In this document: positions 25,675 to 34,065 of the stretch, in pieces
How positions within the stretch are numbered: position 1 is the stretch's first letter
How the letters are laid out: each line of letters starts with the position of its first letter
Assembly (NCBI GenBank): GCA_965368335.1
Contig: CBDUMN010000020.1
Location: 1 to 45,821 of the forward strand
Length of the DNA stretch: 45,821 nucleotides
DNA from: CBDUMN01 sp965368335
GTDB taxonomy: Bacteria; Pseudomonadota; Alphaproteobacteria; Rhodospirillales; JAPHRK01
Reading direction: 5' to 3'
Made by a program: the position numbers and the translations under genes
The notes under the pieces: model-generated
Told to the model about the DNA's origin: nothing
What the model saw: the letters and a program-made list of their open reading frames with translations, nothing else
Databases searched by the model: none

Positions 25675-26694
25675 GTGTCCAACAATTTGGCTGAAACCGC
25701 AGAAGACGTTTCCGAGGTCGCTTTCGGTTTCATGGCCTCCAAGGCTTTGTTCGCCGCCCTCCATGTCGATATTTTTACTCATTTGGCCGGAGGAGCGAAA
25801 ACCTGCAGCGAACTGGCCGAGGCGACGGGTGTGCCGGTCAACCGGATCGTCACTTTGATGACGGCTCTAAGCAGTGTCGGGCTTGTTGAGAATGGTGACG
25901 GCAGTTATGCCAATTCTCCGGGGGCGGAGGCCTTTCTTTCGCAAAAGTCCAAATATGATTTCGGCGATTATCTGCGCTACCAGATCGATCAACAGATGTA
26001 TCCCTTCCTCGGTCAGTTGAACGAAGTCCTCGACGGGTCGTTGGACCCCGATGCGGTCGATTCTTATCAGCACTGGATGTCGGACCCCGATCAGGCTGCG
26101 CTTTACAGCAACGCTCAGCATGCCGGATCGCTGGGGCCGGGGCGGACGATTGCCCGGACCATCGATCTTTCAAATGCGAAAACCCTGCTCGATGTGGGCG
26201 GCGGCACCGGGGCGATGACCATTCGTTTGCTGGAGGCCAACCCGGAACTGACCTCGACGATTATCGATTTTCCCAACGTCGCCGAAATCGGCTGGGGCTT
26301 TATTACCGAAGCGAACATGATCGACCGGGTGCGTTACGTGCCGGGAAATGCGCTCGTCGCCGAGTGGCCCAAGGAGCAGGACGCTATTTTGATGTCATAC
26401 CTGTTCAGCGGCGTTCCCGGTGAAGAAGTGCCGCGTCTTGTGCAAAATGCTTTCGACTGCCTGGCCCCAGGCGGCTCCTACATGGTCCATGATTTCATGG
26501 TTGAGGACGACCGTTCGGGCCCGGCCATGGCGGCGCTCTGGCAGCTCCAGCACATGGCCTTTACGCCCGATGCCCATTCGGTGACGGCGGGCTGGCTGAA
26601 GAAAGAAATGGAGCGGATCGGTTTTATCGATATTCAGGACGATCCGACCATCCCCGGCTTGACCCATCTCGTCCATGCCCGTAAACCGGGTTAA
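25675..26694 (+). CDS. Class I SAM-dependent methyltransferase, O-methyltransferase (Methyltransf_2) type
   Basis: The 339-residue protein has the N-terminal winged-helix dimerisation domain of this family (KALFAALHVDIFTHLAGG, LAEATGVPVNRIVTLMTAL). A Rossmann domain follows, with the SAM loop DVGGGTG at 173-179. Relatives include hydroxyneurosporene and plant-type small-molecule O-methyltransferases. The usual catalytic His-Asp-Trp loop is replaced by ILMSYLFSGVPGEEV, so the substrate and even methyl transfer are unclear. The GTG start at 25675 has AGGAG about nine bases upstream. A bidirectional terminator follows. Confidence 0.82.
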   Translation: MSNNLAETAEDVSEVAFGFMASKALFAALHVDIFTHLAGGAKTCSELAEATGVPVNRIVTLMTALSSVGLVENGDGSYANSPGAEAFLSQKSKYDFGDYLRYQIDQQMYPFLGQLNEVLDGSLDPDAVDSYQHWMSDPDQAALYSNAQHAGSLGPGRTIARTIDLSNAKTLLDVGGGTGAMTIRLLEANPELTSTIIDFPNVAEIGWGFITEANMIDRVRYVPGNALVAEWPKEQDAILMSYLFSGVPGEEVPRLVQNAFDCLAPGGSYMVHDFMVEDDRSGPAMAALWQLQHMAFTPDAHSVTAGWLKKEMERIGFIDIQDDPTIPGLTHLVHARKPG

Positions 26695-26705
26695 ATCAAA
26701 AATTT

Positions 26706-26726
26706 GGCGGGTGCGGCTACCCCGCC
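26706..26726. terminator. Bidirectional terminator between methyltransferase and uup
   Basis: A GGCGGG/CCCGCC stem with a 9-base loop lies between the convergent genes and overlaps the uup stop. On the minus strand it is followed by AAATTTTTG, and on the plus strand by AGTTCTTCTTTT, so it can act in both directions. Confidence 0.65.
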
Positions 26727-28522
26727 AGTTCTTCTTTTAAGGCTTCCAGCTCCAGCCAGCGTTCTTCGGCCTTTTCCAGTTCGTTCTGGGCGGCGCCGAG
26801 GCGGTCGGTGGCTTTTTGGAACTTATCTGGATTTTTGGTGAACAGGTCGGGGTCGTGAAGGGTGGTTTCCAGGGCTCCGATTTCTTCTTCCAGCTTGGCG
26901 ATTTTATCGGGCAGGCCGTCCAGTTCTCGCTGGTCCTTGTAACTGAGCTTGGTCTGCTTCCTGGTTTTTTCTTCCTTCGGCTTGGTCGTCGCTTTTTCTT
27001 TTCCCGGTTCCACAGGAGAAGGTTCCGTACCTTCTTTCACCTTGCGCAGATAATCGGTGTAGCCGCCGACGTATTCCTCTGCCAGGCCATTGCCTTCCAC
27101 GGCGATGACGCTGGTGACGAGACGGTCGAGAAAGTCCCGGTCGTGGCTGACAATTAAAAGTGTGCCTTCGTAGTCGCCCAGCAGTTCCTGCAACAGGTCC
27201 AGCGTGTCCATGTCGAGATCGTTGGTCGGTTCGTCGAGAACCAGCAGATTCGATGGCTTGGTGAGCAGCTTGGCGAGCAGAAGCCGATTGCGCTCGCCGC
27301 CTGAGAGGGTTGAAACCGGGGCGCGGGCTTGGCGTTCGTCGAACAGGAAATCGCGAAGGTAGGAAACCACATGGCGTGGCCTGCCACCGACGGTGACGTG
27401 GTCGCCGCCTGTTTCGCAAAGTGCTTCCCAAAGGGTGTCGCCGTCCCGGAGCGAAGCCCGCCGCTGATCGAAAACGGCGATTTCCAGGTTGGTGCCAAGT
27501 GTTACCTCGCCCGAGTCGGGGGCAAGATCGCCAACCAGCATTTTCAGCAGGGTCGTTTTGCCCGCGCCGTTAGGCCCTAAAAGACCGATCCGGTCGCCGC
27601 GCATGATGCGGGTGGAAAAATCGGCGATGACCGGCTGGTTGTCGTAGCTTTTCGAGATGTGTTCGGCTTCGATGACCCGCTTGCCGCTTTTCTCGCCTTT
27701 CTCCATGACCATTTTGACCGAGCCGTCCTTGTTGGCCAGCATGGCCGAGCGTTTCTCGCGCAAGTCATAGAGGGCGCGCAACCGTCCCATATTGCGCTTG
27801 CGCCGGGCTGTGACGCCGCGGTGCAGCCAGCGGGTTTCCTCCTTGAGTTTGACGTTCATCCGGTTGATTTCGGCTTCTTCGGCCTCCATCACCTCGTTGG
27901 TCCATTGTTCGAAGGACTGAAACCCCTCTGCCCGTTGACGCACCTGACCCCGGTCGAGCCAGAGGGTGGAGCGGGTAAGTTTGTTTAGGAATGCGCGGTC
28001 GTGACTGATGGTCACGATGGCCCCCTTGAAGCGGGAAAGCTCATCTTCGAGCCAGAGAATGGTCGGCAGGTCCAGATGGTTGGTCGGTTCGTCGAGCAGC
28101 AAAAGGTCGGGCTCGCTGACCAGCGCCTGGGCGATGGCGGCGCGCCGCCCCTCACCGCCCGACAGGGTGCCGAGGTCGCGCTCTCCATCGAGGTTTAGCG
28201 CGTGGAGCATGTAATCGACCCGATGGGTTTCATCCGGGCCGTTCAAACCTTCGGCGACGAATTCGGCGACAGGCTTGCCGGGAACCATGGGCGGGTCTTG
28301 GGGAAGATAGGCGGCTTTCAGCCCCGACTGGGTGCTGCGTTCGCCATCGTCGAACTCGACGATACCGGCAATGATCTTCATCAGGGTCGACTTGCCACAG
28401 CCGTTACGCCCCACCAGGCAGGCGCGGTCGCCTTCGTCGATGGTCAGAGAAACGCCTGAAAACAAGGGCTCGCCGCCCCAGGTCAGGCTGATGTCTTTTA
28501 GAGTCAAAATAGGAGCGGGCAT
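26717..28522 (-). CDS. uup: ABC-F ATPase Uup
   Basis: Uup is a cytoplasmic ABC-F protein with two ATPase domains and no membrane part; family members act on ribosomes or DNA. The 601-residue protein has Walker A GRNGCGKST at 38-46, signature LSGGEGRR, then a linker and a second set with GPNGAGKTT and LSGGERNR. It ends in a charged coiled coil (KIAKLEEEIGALE to ERWLELEALKEEL), which separates Uup from EttA. Its start overlaps the metallo-hydrolase stop as TAATG, so it is the last gene of a three-gene operon. Confidence 0.93.
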   Translation of the reverse strand: MPAPILTLKDISLTWGGEPLFSGVSLTIDEGDRACLVGRNGCGKSTLMKIIAGIVEFDDGERSTQSGLKAAYLPQDPPMVPGKPVAEFVAEGLNGPDETHRVDYMLHALNLDGERDLGTLSGGEGRRAAIAQALVSEPDLLLLDEPTNHLDLPTILWLEDELSRFKGAIVTISHDRAFLNKLTRSTLWLDRGQVRQRAEGFQSFEQWTNEVMEAEEAEINRMNVKLKEETRWLHRGVTARRKRNMGRLRALYDLREKRSAMLANKDGSVKMVMEKGEKSGKRVIEAEHISKSYDNQPVIADFSTRIMRGDRIGLLGPNGAGKTTLLKMLVGDLAPDSGEVTLGTNLEIAVFDQRRASLRDGDTLWEALCETGGDHVTVGGRPRHVVSYLRDFLFDERQARAPVSTLSGGERNRLLLAKLLTKPSNLLVLDEPTNDLDMDTLDLLQELLGDYEGTLLIVSHDRDFLDRLVTSVIAVEGNGLAEEYVGGYTDYLRKVKEGTEPSPVEPGKEKATTKPKEEKTRKQTKLSYKDQRELDGLPDKIAKLEEEIGALETTLHDPDLFTKNPDKFQKATDRLGAAQNELEKAEERWLELEALKEELAG

Positions 28523-29265
28523 TAATCGATCTTTATGGTCAATCCGTCGTGAGCGGTCTTGAAACTGGATTTTGCCGCCGCGGTCAACATTTCGTCGCTC
28601 ATGTGAGTCAGGATGATTTGCTTCGCGTCGATGCGGCTGCGTTTTTCAAGCAAGATCGTTTGGTTCAGGTGGTAGGGAACCTGGGTTTTGTCCATGAAGC
28701 ATTCGCAGACGAAAAGGTCGGCCCCGTCGCTGGCGTCGATCAGCGAGTCCGTCCACTGAGTATCGCCTGAGTAGGTCACCGTCTTGCCGCCCGTTTCAAT
28801 GCGCAAAATCTGCGAAGGGTCGCCGCTCGGGTGATCGGCGCGGTATGGTGTGACGGCAAAGTTGCCCAAGATATTCCGTTCGACGAAATCCATCTCGATG
28901 AAATGAAGCGGGAAGTCGAAGCCCTTGGCGAAGGAGCCGGGGAACAACACTTCGCAGGCCGCCTCAACCCGCGCCCTCATGCCTTGAGGTCCGGCGATGG
29001 TGAGGGGTTTTGTCCGCTGGCTGACGTAGCGGGCTTCGAGCAGGAAAAAAGGCAGGCCGCCGAAATGGTCGCCATGCAGGTGGCTGAGGATCACGACGTC
29101 GATATCGTTCGGCGCAATGCCTTGTTGGTTCATCGCCGTGAGTGTGGTCGGGCCACAGTCGATGAGGGCTTTCTCCCGACCATTGTCGAGTAGAAAACAA
29201 GTGTTGAACCTTCCGCCGCTGCCAAAGGCGTCGCCACACCCGACAAAGGTCAGTGAAACAGCCAC
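28522..29265 (-). CDS. MBL-fold metallo-hydrolase (RNase Z-like family)
   Basis: The 247-residue protein has the metallo-beta-lactamase motif LSHLHGDHFGG, later His-containing ADHPSGDPSQ, the SGDTQWTD Asp loop and a final LTHMSDEM His. These form the two-metal site. The family includes RNase Z and phosphodiesterase-type enzymes, but the long exosite arm of RNase Z is not obvious. It begins with GTG directly after the stop of the TerB-J gene, with GGGG about eight bases upstream, and overlaps uup. Confidence 0.88.
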   Translation of the reverse strand: MAVSLTFVGCGDAFGSGGRFNTCFLLDNGREKALIDCGPTTLTAMNQQGIAPNDIDVVILSHLHGDHFGGLPFFLLEARYVSQRTKPLTIAGPQGMRARVEAACEVLFPGSFAKGFDFPLHFIEMDFVERNILGNFAVTPYRADHPSGDPSQILRIETGGKTVTYSGDTQWTDSLIDASDGADLFVCECFMDKTQVPYHLNQTILLEKRSRIDAKQIILTHMSDEMLTAAAKSSFKTAHDGLTIKID

Positions 29266-30012
29266 CTAGAGACCCCGCTGCTTTTTGATCTGATCGTAGG
29301 CGGCGTTGATCGCGGCCATTTTCTCATTGGCAATATCGACAAACTCCTGGGGCATCCCTTGGGCGATCACCGTGTCCGGGTGATTTTCCCGGATCAGTTG
29401 ACGATAGGCATGTTTGATCTGTTCGTCTGTTGCGGTCGATTCTATGCCGAGCACGACGAATGGGTCTTCTTGGGCTGTTTCAGGCAGACAGCTCGCCTTG
29501 ATCCGTTCAAAACGCCGGGGGCCGAAGCCGAAAATTGTCGAAACCTTTTCCAGGTACTCCATTTCGGCTGGATGGATGACGCCATCGGCCTTGGCGATAT
29601 GAAACAGTCCGCCCAACAGTTCTTCCAGGACGGCGGGCTGAAAGGCGAACATTTGGGCGATTTGTTTAGCGTAGGGCTCGAAGCCTTCGGCGTCCTTGCG
29701 CGCTTCGTCGAAGATTGCGCCAACCCCTTTGACGTCTTCGGTCGGCACATGGAAAATTTGCTTAAAGGCATCCACCTCGTCGCGTGTCACCTGGCCGTCG
29801 GCCTTGGCCATCTTGGCTGAAAGGACGATGACCGCCATGGTAAAGGCCACTTGTTTGGTCGCAGTGAGATTTTCCGGCCCGCCTTCTTCTTCCTGCACTT
29901 GGCCGCGGAATTTATCGACCGCATGACCGGCGGCGGCGCCTAACAGTGCTCCCAAGGGACCGCCCATGGCGAACCCGGCGACCCCTCCGATAACTTTACC
30001 CCAGATACTCAA
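29266..30012 (-). CDS. DjlA-like TerB/J-domain co-chaperone
   Basis: The N-terminus SIWGKVIGGVAGFAMGGPLGALLGAAAGH is a Gly-rich membrane segment like the DjlA anchor. A TerB-like helical domain follows (about residues 55-170). A C-terminal J domain starts at DPFVVLGIESTATDEQIKHAYR and carries the essential HPD motif in ENHPDTV. DjlA-type proteins stimulate DnaK at the inner membrane. I chose a TTG start at 30012 because AAGGA lies about 8 bases upstream and the anchor starts right there. An in-frame start at 30096 would add 28 unlikely residues. It is first in an operon with the metallo-hydrolase and uup. Confidence 0.85.
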   Translation of the reverse strand: MSIWGKVIGGVAGFAMGGPLGALLGAAAGHAVDKFRGQVQEEEGGPENLTATKQVAFTMAVIVLSAKMAKADGQVTRDEVDAFKQIFHVPTEDVKGVGAIFDEARKDAEGFEPYAKQIAQMFAFQPAVLEELLGGLFHIAKADGVIHPAEMEYLEKVSTIFGFGPRRFERIKASCLPETAQEDPFVVLGIESTATDEQIKHAYRQLIRENHPDTVIAQGMPQEFVDIANEKMAAINAAYDQIKKQRGL

Positions 30013-30186
30013 CGCTTTGTTCCTTGCCAATCGATACGCTCTTGCCGCATCCTTTTTGGATAGTCCGGTAACGCTTGTCGCGCAAGGAGATAACAATAGC
30101 GCGGCCGGTGTCTTTAATAAGATAAAAATTCATCCGGACAGCCAGGGGGGCAAGAATAATACCGGTGCGAAGGCAGTGTGAGGGAT

Positions 30187-32013
30187 ATGAAACTTATCGA
30201 CGATCCGAGATTTCAGCTCAGGCGTAGAATTGCCGAGTTTGCCGACCCCTCGCTTGAAAAGGCGTTTCGGAGTCAGGCGCTCGATCAGGACTCACGCCAG
30301 CTTTTCATCGTTATTTTGCTTGCATCGGTCTTTTTTCTGATCTTTCTGGCTCTCGATCTTGCCGATGGGATCAATAACGAAAATATTCGCTTGATCGTCG
30401 GATTGCGCATCGTTGTAGCCGCCGTCGGACTGGTTTGTTGCTTTGCTCTGAAACGCGGCCCTTCCGTCGCCATGATGGATCGAGCGGGAGTTGTCTTCGC
30501 CCTTGTGCTTTTTACGGCTTTCGCCGTGCGAACGGTGCTATTCAACTTTGGAGTGGATGAACCGCCACGCATCGGGGTTAGCGGATATGTTCTAATTCTC
30601 GGCGTTTACATGTTTTCCGTCTTGCCGTTTCGCGTCATGGTCCTTGTCGCCCTCTATGGATCGGTGACTTTCGTCATGGCCGCTGTCGTCGTTGAGTTGC
30701 GAACGGCTTCGTTGATCAATCTTTGTTTTTGGGTGGTGATCGTCAATATCTTTGGGGGCGTTTCAGCCCACCGTCTCCATCGTTTACGGCGTTTCGACTA
30801 TGTCAACGTCATCATAATGAAAGAAGCAAACGACCTTTTGGTCAAAGAGGTCAAAGAGCGCAAGGAAGCCGAAGATAGCGCTAAAAAATCGCAACAGAAG
30901 GCGGAAATCGCCAATAAGGCCAAGTCGAGTTTTTTGGCTGCGGCCAGTCACGATTTGCGCCAACCCCTGCATGCCATGGGCATGTACGTCACCGCGCTCG
31001 ATGGATATCTCAAAGGTTCGCACGAGAAAGAATTGATCGGAAAGCTTGAGTCCACGATTTCCGCCACCAATGAACTTTTTCAGGCCATTCTCGATATTTC
31101 CAAGCTTGATGCCGACTCGGTAATGCCCGAGGTCAGTCATATCCGGCTTTCCTTTGTGTTTGATCGGGTCGAAACTCTTCATGGCGGTGCGGCCAGGGAG
31201 AAAGGGGTGGCTTTGAAGGTTGTGCCGACGAGTGCCATGGCGTCGGGCGATGAAGTGATGATCGACCGTATCCTGTCCAATCTCGTTTCCAACGCCATCC
31301 GCTATACGGCACCCGGCGGGAAGGTTCTCCTTGGTGTTCGCAAGAGAGGAAAGGATGTTCGAATTGATGTGATCGATACGGGTAAAGGGATTGCCGCCGC
31401 CGATCTTGAAAGGGTTTTTGGCGAATTTGAGCAATTGGGTAAACCCGAAAGGGACCGTTCCCAGGGCTTGGGGTTGGGGCTTGCCATTTCACGCCGACTT
31501 GCCCGGCTTATGGGAAGCGATGTGATGGTTGCCTCCGTTCCGGGGCGAGGCTCACATTTTAGTTTTGTATTGCCCCGCCAAAAGGGCGCAAAAGATAGTC
31601 CGGCAGAAGTTGCGGCGCCCAAGAGCGACGCCGATATTTTGCAAAGAGTGAAGGTGCTGGTGGTTGACGATGATCGCGAGGTTGTCGAAGGGATGCGAGA
31701 TCTTCTGACCCTCTGGGACTGCTCGGTGATTGCCGCAACAACAATGGATCAGGCCGAAGAGGCCATACGCCAAAACGACAGAATTGATGCCGTTATCGCC
31801 GATTACCGGTTGGGCGAAGGAAAAACCGGGATCATGGTGATTGAGGCGATCAGCCGGGAGCAGGGGCGAAAGGTTCCAGCCATCGTTGTGACGGGGGATG
31901 TTGGTTTAGAGGCGCTCAACGACATCAAACAGAATGGGTTTCAGCCATTGCATAAGCCGGTCCGACCCGCCACTTTAAAAGCTGAATTGATTTCCATTTT
32001 ATCAGCACGATAG
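30187..32013 (+). CDS. Membrane-bound hybrid histidine kinase
   Basis: The 608-residue protein has about six membrane segments in the first 200 residues, a short coiled coil (EVKERKEAEDSAKKSQQKAE), and a HisKA domain with FLAAASHDLRQPLHAMG, where His255 is the phosphorylation site. The HATPase has NLVSNAIRYT, DTGKGIA and GLGLGLAISRRL. A C-terminal receiver domain starts at KVLVVDDD with its Asp in AVIADYRLG. The N-terminal signal is unknown. A GTG three codons upstream is an alternative start. The separate receiver-like protein at 34066 is a possible but unproven partner. Confidence 0.9.
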   Translation: MKLIDDPRFQLRRRIAEFADPSLEKAFRSQALDQDSRQLFIVILLASVFFLIFLALDLADGINNENIRLIVGLRIVVAAVGLVCCFALKRGPSVAMMDRAGVVFALVLFTAFAVRTVLFNFGVDEPPRIGVSGYVLILGVYMFSVLPFRVMVLVALYGSVTFVMAAVVVELRTASLINLCFWVVIVNIFGGVSAHRLHRLRRFDYVNVIIMKEANDLLVKEVKERKEAEDSAKKSQQKAEIANKAKSSFLAAASHDLRQPLHAMGMYVTALDGYLKGSHEKELIGKLESTISATNELFQAILDISKLDADSVMPEVSHIRLSFVFDRVETLHGGAAREKGVALKVVPTSAMASGDEVMIDRILSNLVSNAIRYTAPGGKVLLGVRKRGKDVRIDVIDTGKGIAAADLERVFGEFEQLGKPERDRSQGLGLGLAISRRLARLMGSDVMVASVPGRGSHFSFVLPRQKGAKDSPAEVAAPKSDADILQRVKVLVVDDDREVVEGMRDLLTLWDCSVIAATTMDQAEEAIRQNDRIDAVIADYRLGEGKTGIMVIEAISREQGRKVPAIVVTGDVGLEALNDIKQNGFQPLHKPVRPATLKAELISILSAR

Positions 32014-32024
32014 ATTAAGTAGTC

Positions 32025-32531
32025 ATGACCCTCAAATGCAGCCGCGATGATCTTTTCGCCCGTTTTGAAAAGCTGGCGATCAAGACAGAAACCTTCGAAC
32101 ATACGCCGATCATGACGGTCGAAGAAGGACATGCCGTTTGGAAGGATATTCCCGGCGTGCACTGCAAGAATCTGTTTTTAAAGGACGGAAAGAAAGACTA
32201 TTGGCTGATCGTCGCACCGGCCGACCGGGCGATTAATCTGAAAGCGATTACCCCGGCGATTGGGGCCAAGCGTTTGTCGTTTGCCCGGCCGGAAAGGCTT
32301 CAGGAAATTCTGGCGGTTGAACCGGGATCGGTAACGCCTTTTGCCCTGATCAACGATGAAGAGGCGAGGGTCAATGTGGTGCTGGATCGCTGGATGACGG
32401 AGCAGTCCGTTCTTAACTTTCATCCGCTTGAGAATACGGCGACCACTTCCATTTCCGCGCCCGACCTGATCGCTTTTATCAAATCCTGCGGTCATGAACC
32501 GGCAGTGGTCGCCTTGGATGAGATCGGCTAA
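32025..32531 (+). CDS. YbaK/ProX-family aminoacyl-tRNA deacylase
   Basis: The 168-residue protein matches ProX/PrdX-type editing domains that clear mischarged tRNA, usually Ala-tRNA-Pro. Marks are KTETFEHTPIMTVEEG, the CKNLFLKDGKKDYWLIV strand and GSVTPFALINDEEARVNVVLD. A free-standing editing domain complements ProRS in many alphaproteobacteria. It is 11 bases after the kinase stop and 10 bases before the flavoprotein start, so it is probably part of the same transcript. Confidence 0.88.
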   Translation: MTLKCSRDDLFARFEKLAIKTETFEHTPIMTVEEGHAVWKDIPGVHCKNLFLKDGKKDYWLIVAPADRAINLKAITPAIGAKRLSFARPERLQEILAVEPGSVTPFALINDEEARVNVVLDRWMTEQSVLNFHPLENTATTSISAPDLIAFIKSCGHEPAVVALDEIG

Positions 32532-32541
32532 GGAGCGTGTC

Positions 32542-33927
32542 GTGAGCAGCCTAAAAGTGACGCAGGATTTTATCGATCAACTGATAACCCTTTTGGGAAA
32601 AGAGAAGGTTTCGACGGCCAAGGCTGTGTGTGAGGAGCATGGACGGGATGAGTCCTATCATCCCCCCAAAGCACCCGACCTTGTCGCTTTCCCTGAATCC
32701 ACCGAAGACGTTTCCGCCCTGGTCAAACTTTGCGCGGCCCATAAAATCCCGGTGATTCCCTATGGGGTCGGGACGTCGCTCGAAGGTCATGTCGCGGCGT
32801 TGAATGGGGGAGTCTCTATCGATCTTTCGCGCATGAACAAGATCGTTCGGGTCAATGCGGAAGATATGGACGTGGTGGTTCAGCCCGGCGTGACTCGCCG
32901 CCAACTGGCTTCGTATCTCCGCGATACGGGCCTTTTCTTTCCCGTCGATCCGGGAGCGGACGCGACCCTGGGGGGGATGGCGGCGACCCGTGCTTCGGGA
33001 ACGACGACCGTGCGCTATGGGGCCATGCGCGACAATGTGCTGTCCATGGAGGTGGTTATGCCCGATGGTCGGGTGGTGCGAACCGGCAGCCGGGCCCGAA
33101 AGTCCGCTACGGGCTACGATCTGACTCACCTGATGGTCGGCTCGGAGGGAACGCTGGGCGTGATCACCGAGTTGACCCTCAAGCTCCATGGGGTGCCCGA
33201 AGCCATAGCGGCGGCGGTTTGCACTTTTGAAAATCTCGAAGGTGCGGTGCAAACGGTCATTTCGACTATCCAGATGGCCGCGCCGGTCGCTCGTATCGAA
33301 CTTCTGGACGCCCGGACCATGGAAGCGGTGAACAGCTATTCGAACCTCGATTACGAGGTTGGGCCGACCTTGTTTTTCGAGTTTCACGGTACGGCGGACG
33401 GTGTTGCGCAAACATCGGAAGCGGTCAAGGCGCTGGCGCTTGAAAATGGTGGACGGGGCTTCCAATGGTCGAGCGAACAGGAGGACAGAGATCGTCTCTG
33501 GCGGGCCCGTCATGACGCCTACTACGCCTCGCGCGCCCACTATCCGGGCAAGGAAGGCTATGTTGGCGACGTCTGTGTCCCCATATCGCGACTGGCTATG
33601 GCGATTGAGCAGGCCCAGGCCTTGCTCGATAAAAGTCCTTACCCAACCTTCATCCTTGGCCATGTGGGCGATGGGAATTTTCATTTCCTTATTTTTATCG
33701 ATGCCGAAGATCCGCAGGAGATTGCCGACGCCCAAGCCTTAAGCGAGCAGATTGTCGCCTTGGGCCTGGAGTTGGAAGGCACCTGTTCTGGCGAGCATGG
33801 CGTGGGACATGGCAAGATCAAGGCGCTGGAGCGGGAATATGGTGATGCGCTCGATATGATGCGCGCCATCAAACGCGGCATCGACCCCGACAATATCATG
33901 AATCCGGGTAAAATCGTCCATCTATAA
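32542..33927 (+). CDS. FAD-linked D-lactate dehydrogenase (cytochrome-type) / 2-hydroxyacid oxidase
   Basis: The 461-residue protein is a VAO-family flavoenzyme. The FAD_binding_4 domain shows IPYGVGTSLEGHVAALNGGVS, DPGADATLGGMAATRASGT and HLMVGSEGTLGVITEL. The FAD-oxidase_C domain shows HVGDGNFHFLIF and GTCSGEHGVGHGK, which match D-lactate dehydrogenase and GlcD relatives. The GTG at 32542 has AAGGAG about eight bases upstream; an ATG 16 codons earlier lies inside the previous gene. D-lactate is the most likely substrate, though D-2-hydroxyglutarate or glycolate cannot be excluded. Electrons usually go to the quinone pool or cytochrome c. Confidence 0.9.
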   Translation: MSSLKVTQDFIDQLITLLGKEKVSTAKAVCEEHGRDESYHPPKAPDLVAFPESTEDVSALVKLCAAHKIPVIPYGVGTSLEGHVAALNGGVSIDLSRMNKIVRVNAEDMDVVVQPGVTRRQLASYLRDTGLFFPVDPGADATLGGMAATRASGTTTVRYGAMRDNVLSMEVVMPDGRVVRTGSRARKSATGYDLTHLMVGSEGTLGVITELTLKLHGVPEAIAAAVCTFENLEGAVQTVISTIQMAAPVARIELLDARTMEAVNSYSNLDYEVGPTLFFEFHGTADGVAQTSEAVKALALENGGRGFQWSSEQEDRDRLWRARHDAYYASRAHYPGKEGYVGDVCVPISRLAMAIEQAQALLDKSPYPTFILGHVGDGNFHFLIFIDAEDPQEIADAQALSEQIVALGLELEGTCSGEHGVGHGKIKALEREYGDALDMMRAIKRGIDPDNIMNPGKIVHL

Positions 33928-34065
33928 TCGCCAGTTCGGTTTTTTGTTCGAAGTTGTGGCGTAAGGCTGGCATCCGCAAAGGTAGTGCTCATATATGCGT
34001 CATAATGCTTTCTACTAAATTGCAGGCGGCCGAATTGAAAAGAGCCGCCGCTACGCGGAGAGATA

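Noticed and set aside
32551..33735. 394-codon open frame opposite the flavoprotein gene
   Set aside because: Antisense shadow with no motif and no ribosome site.
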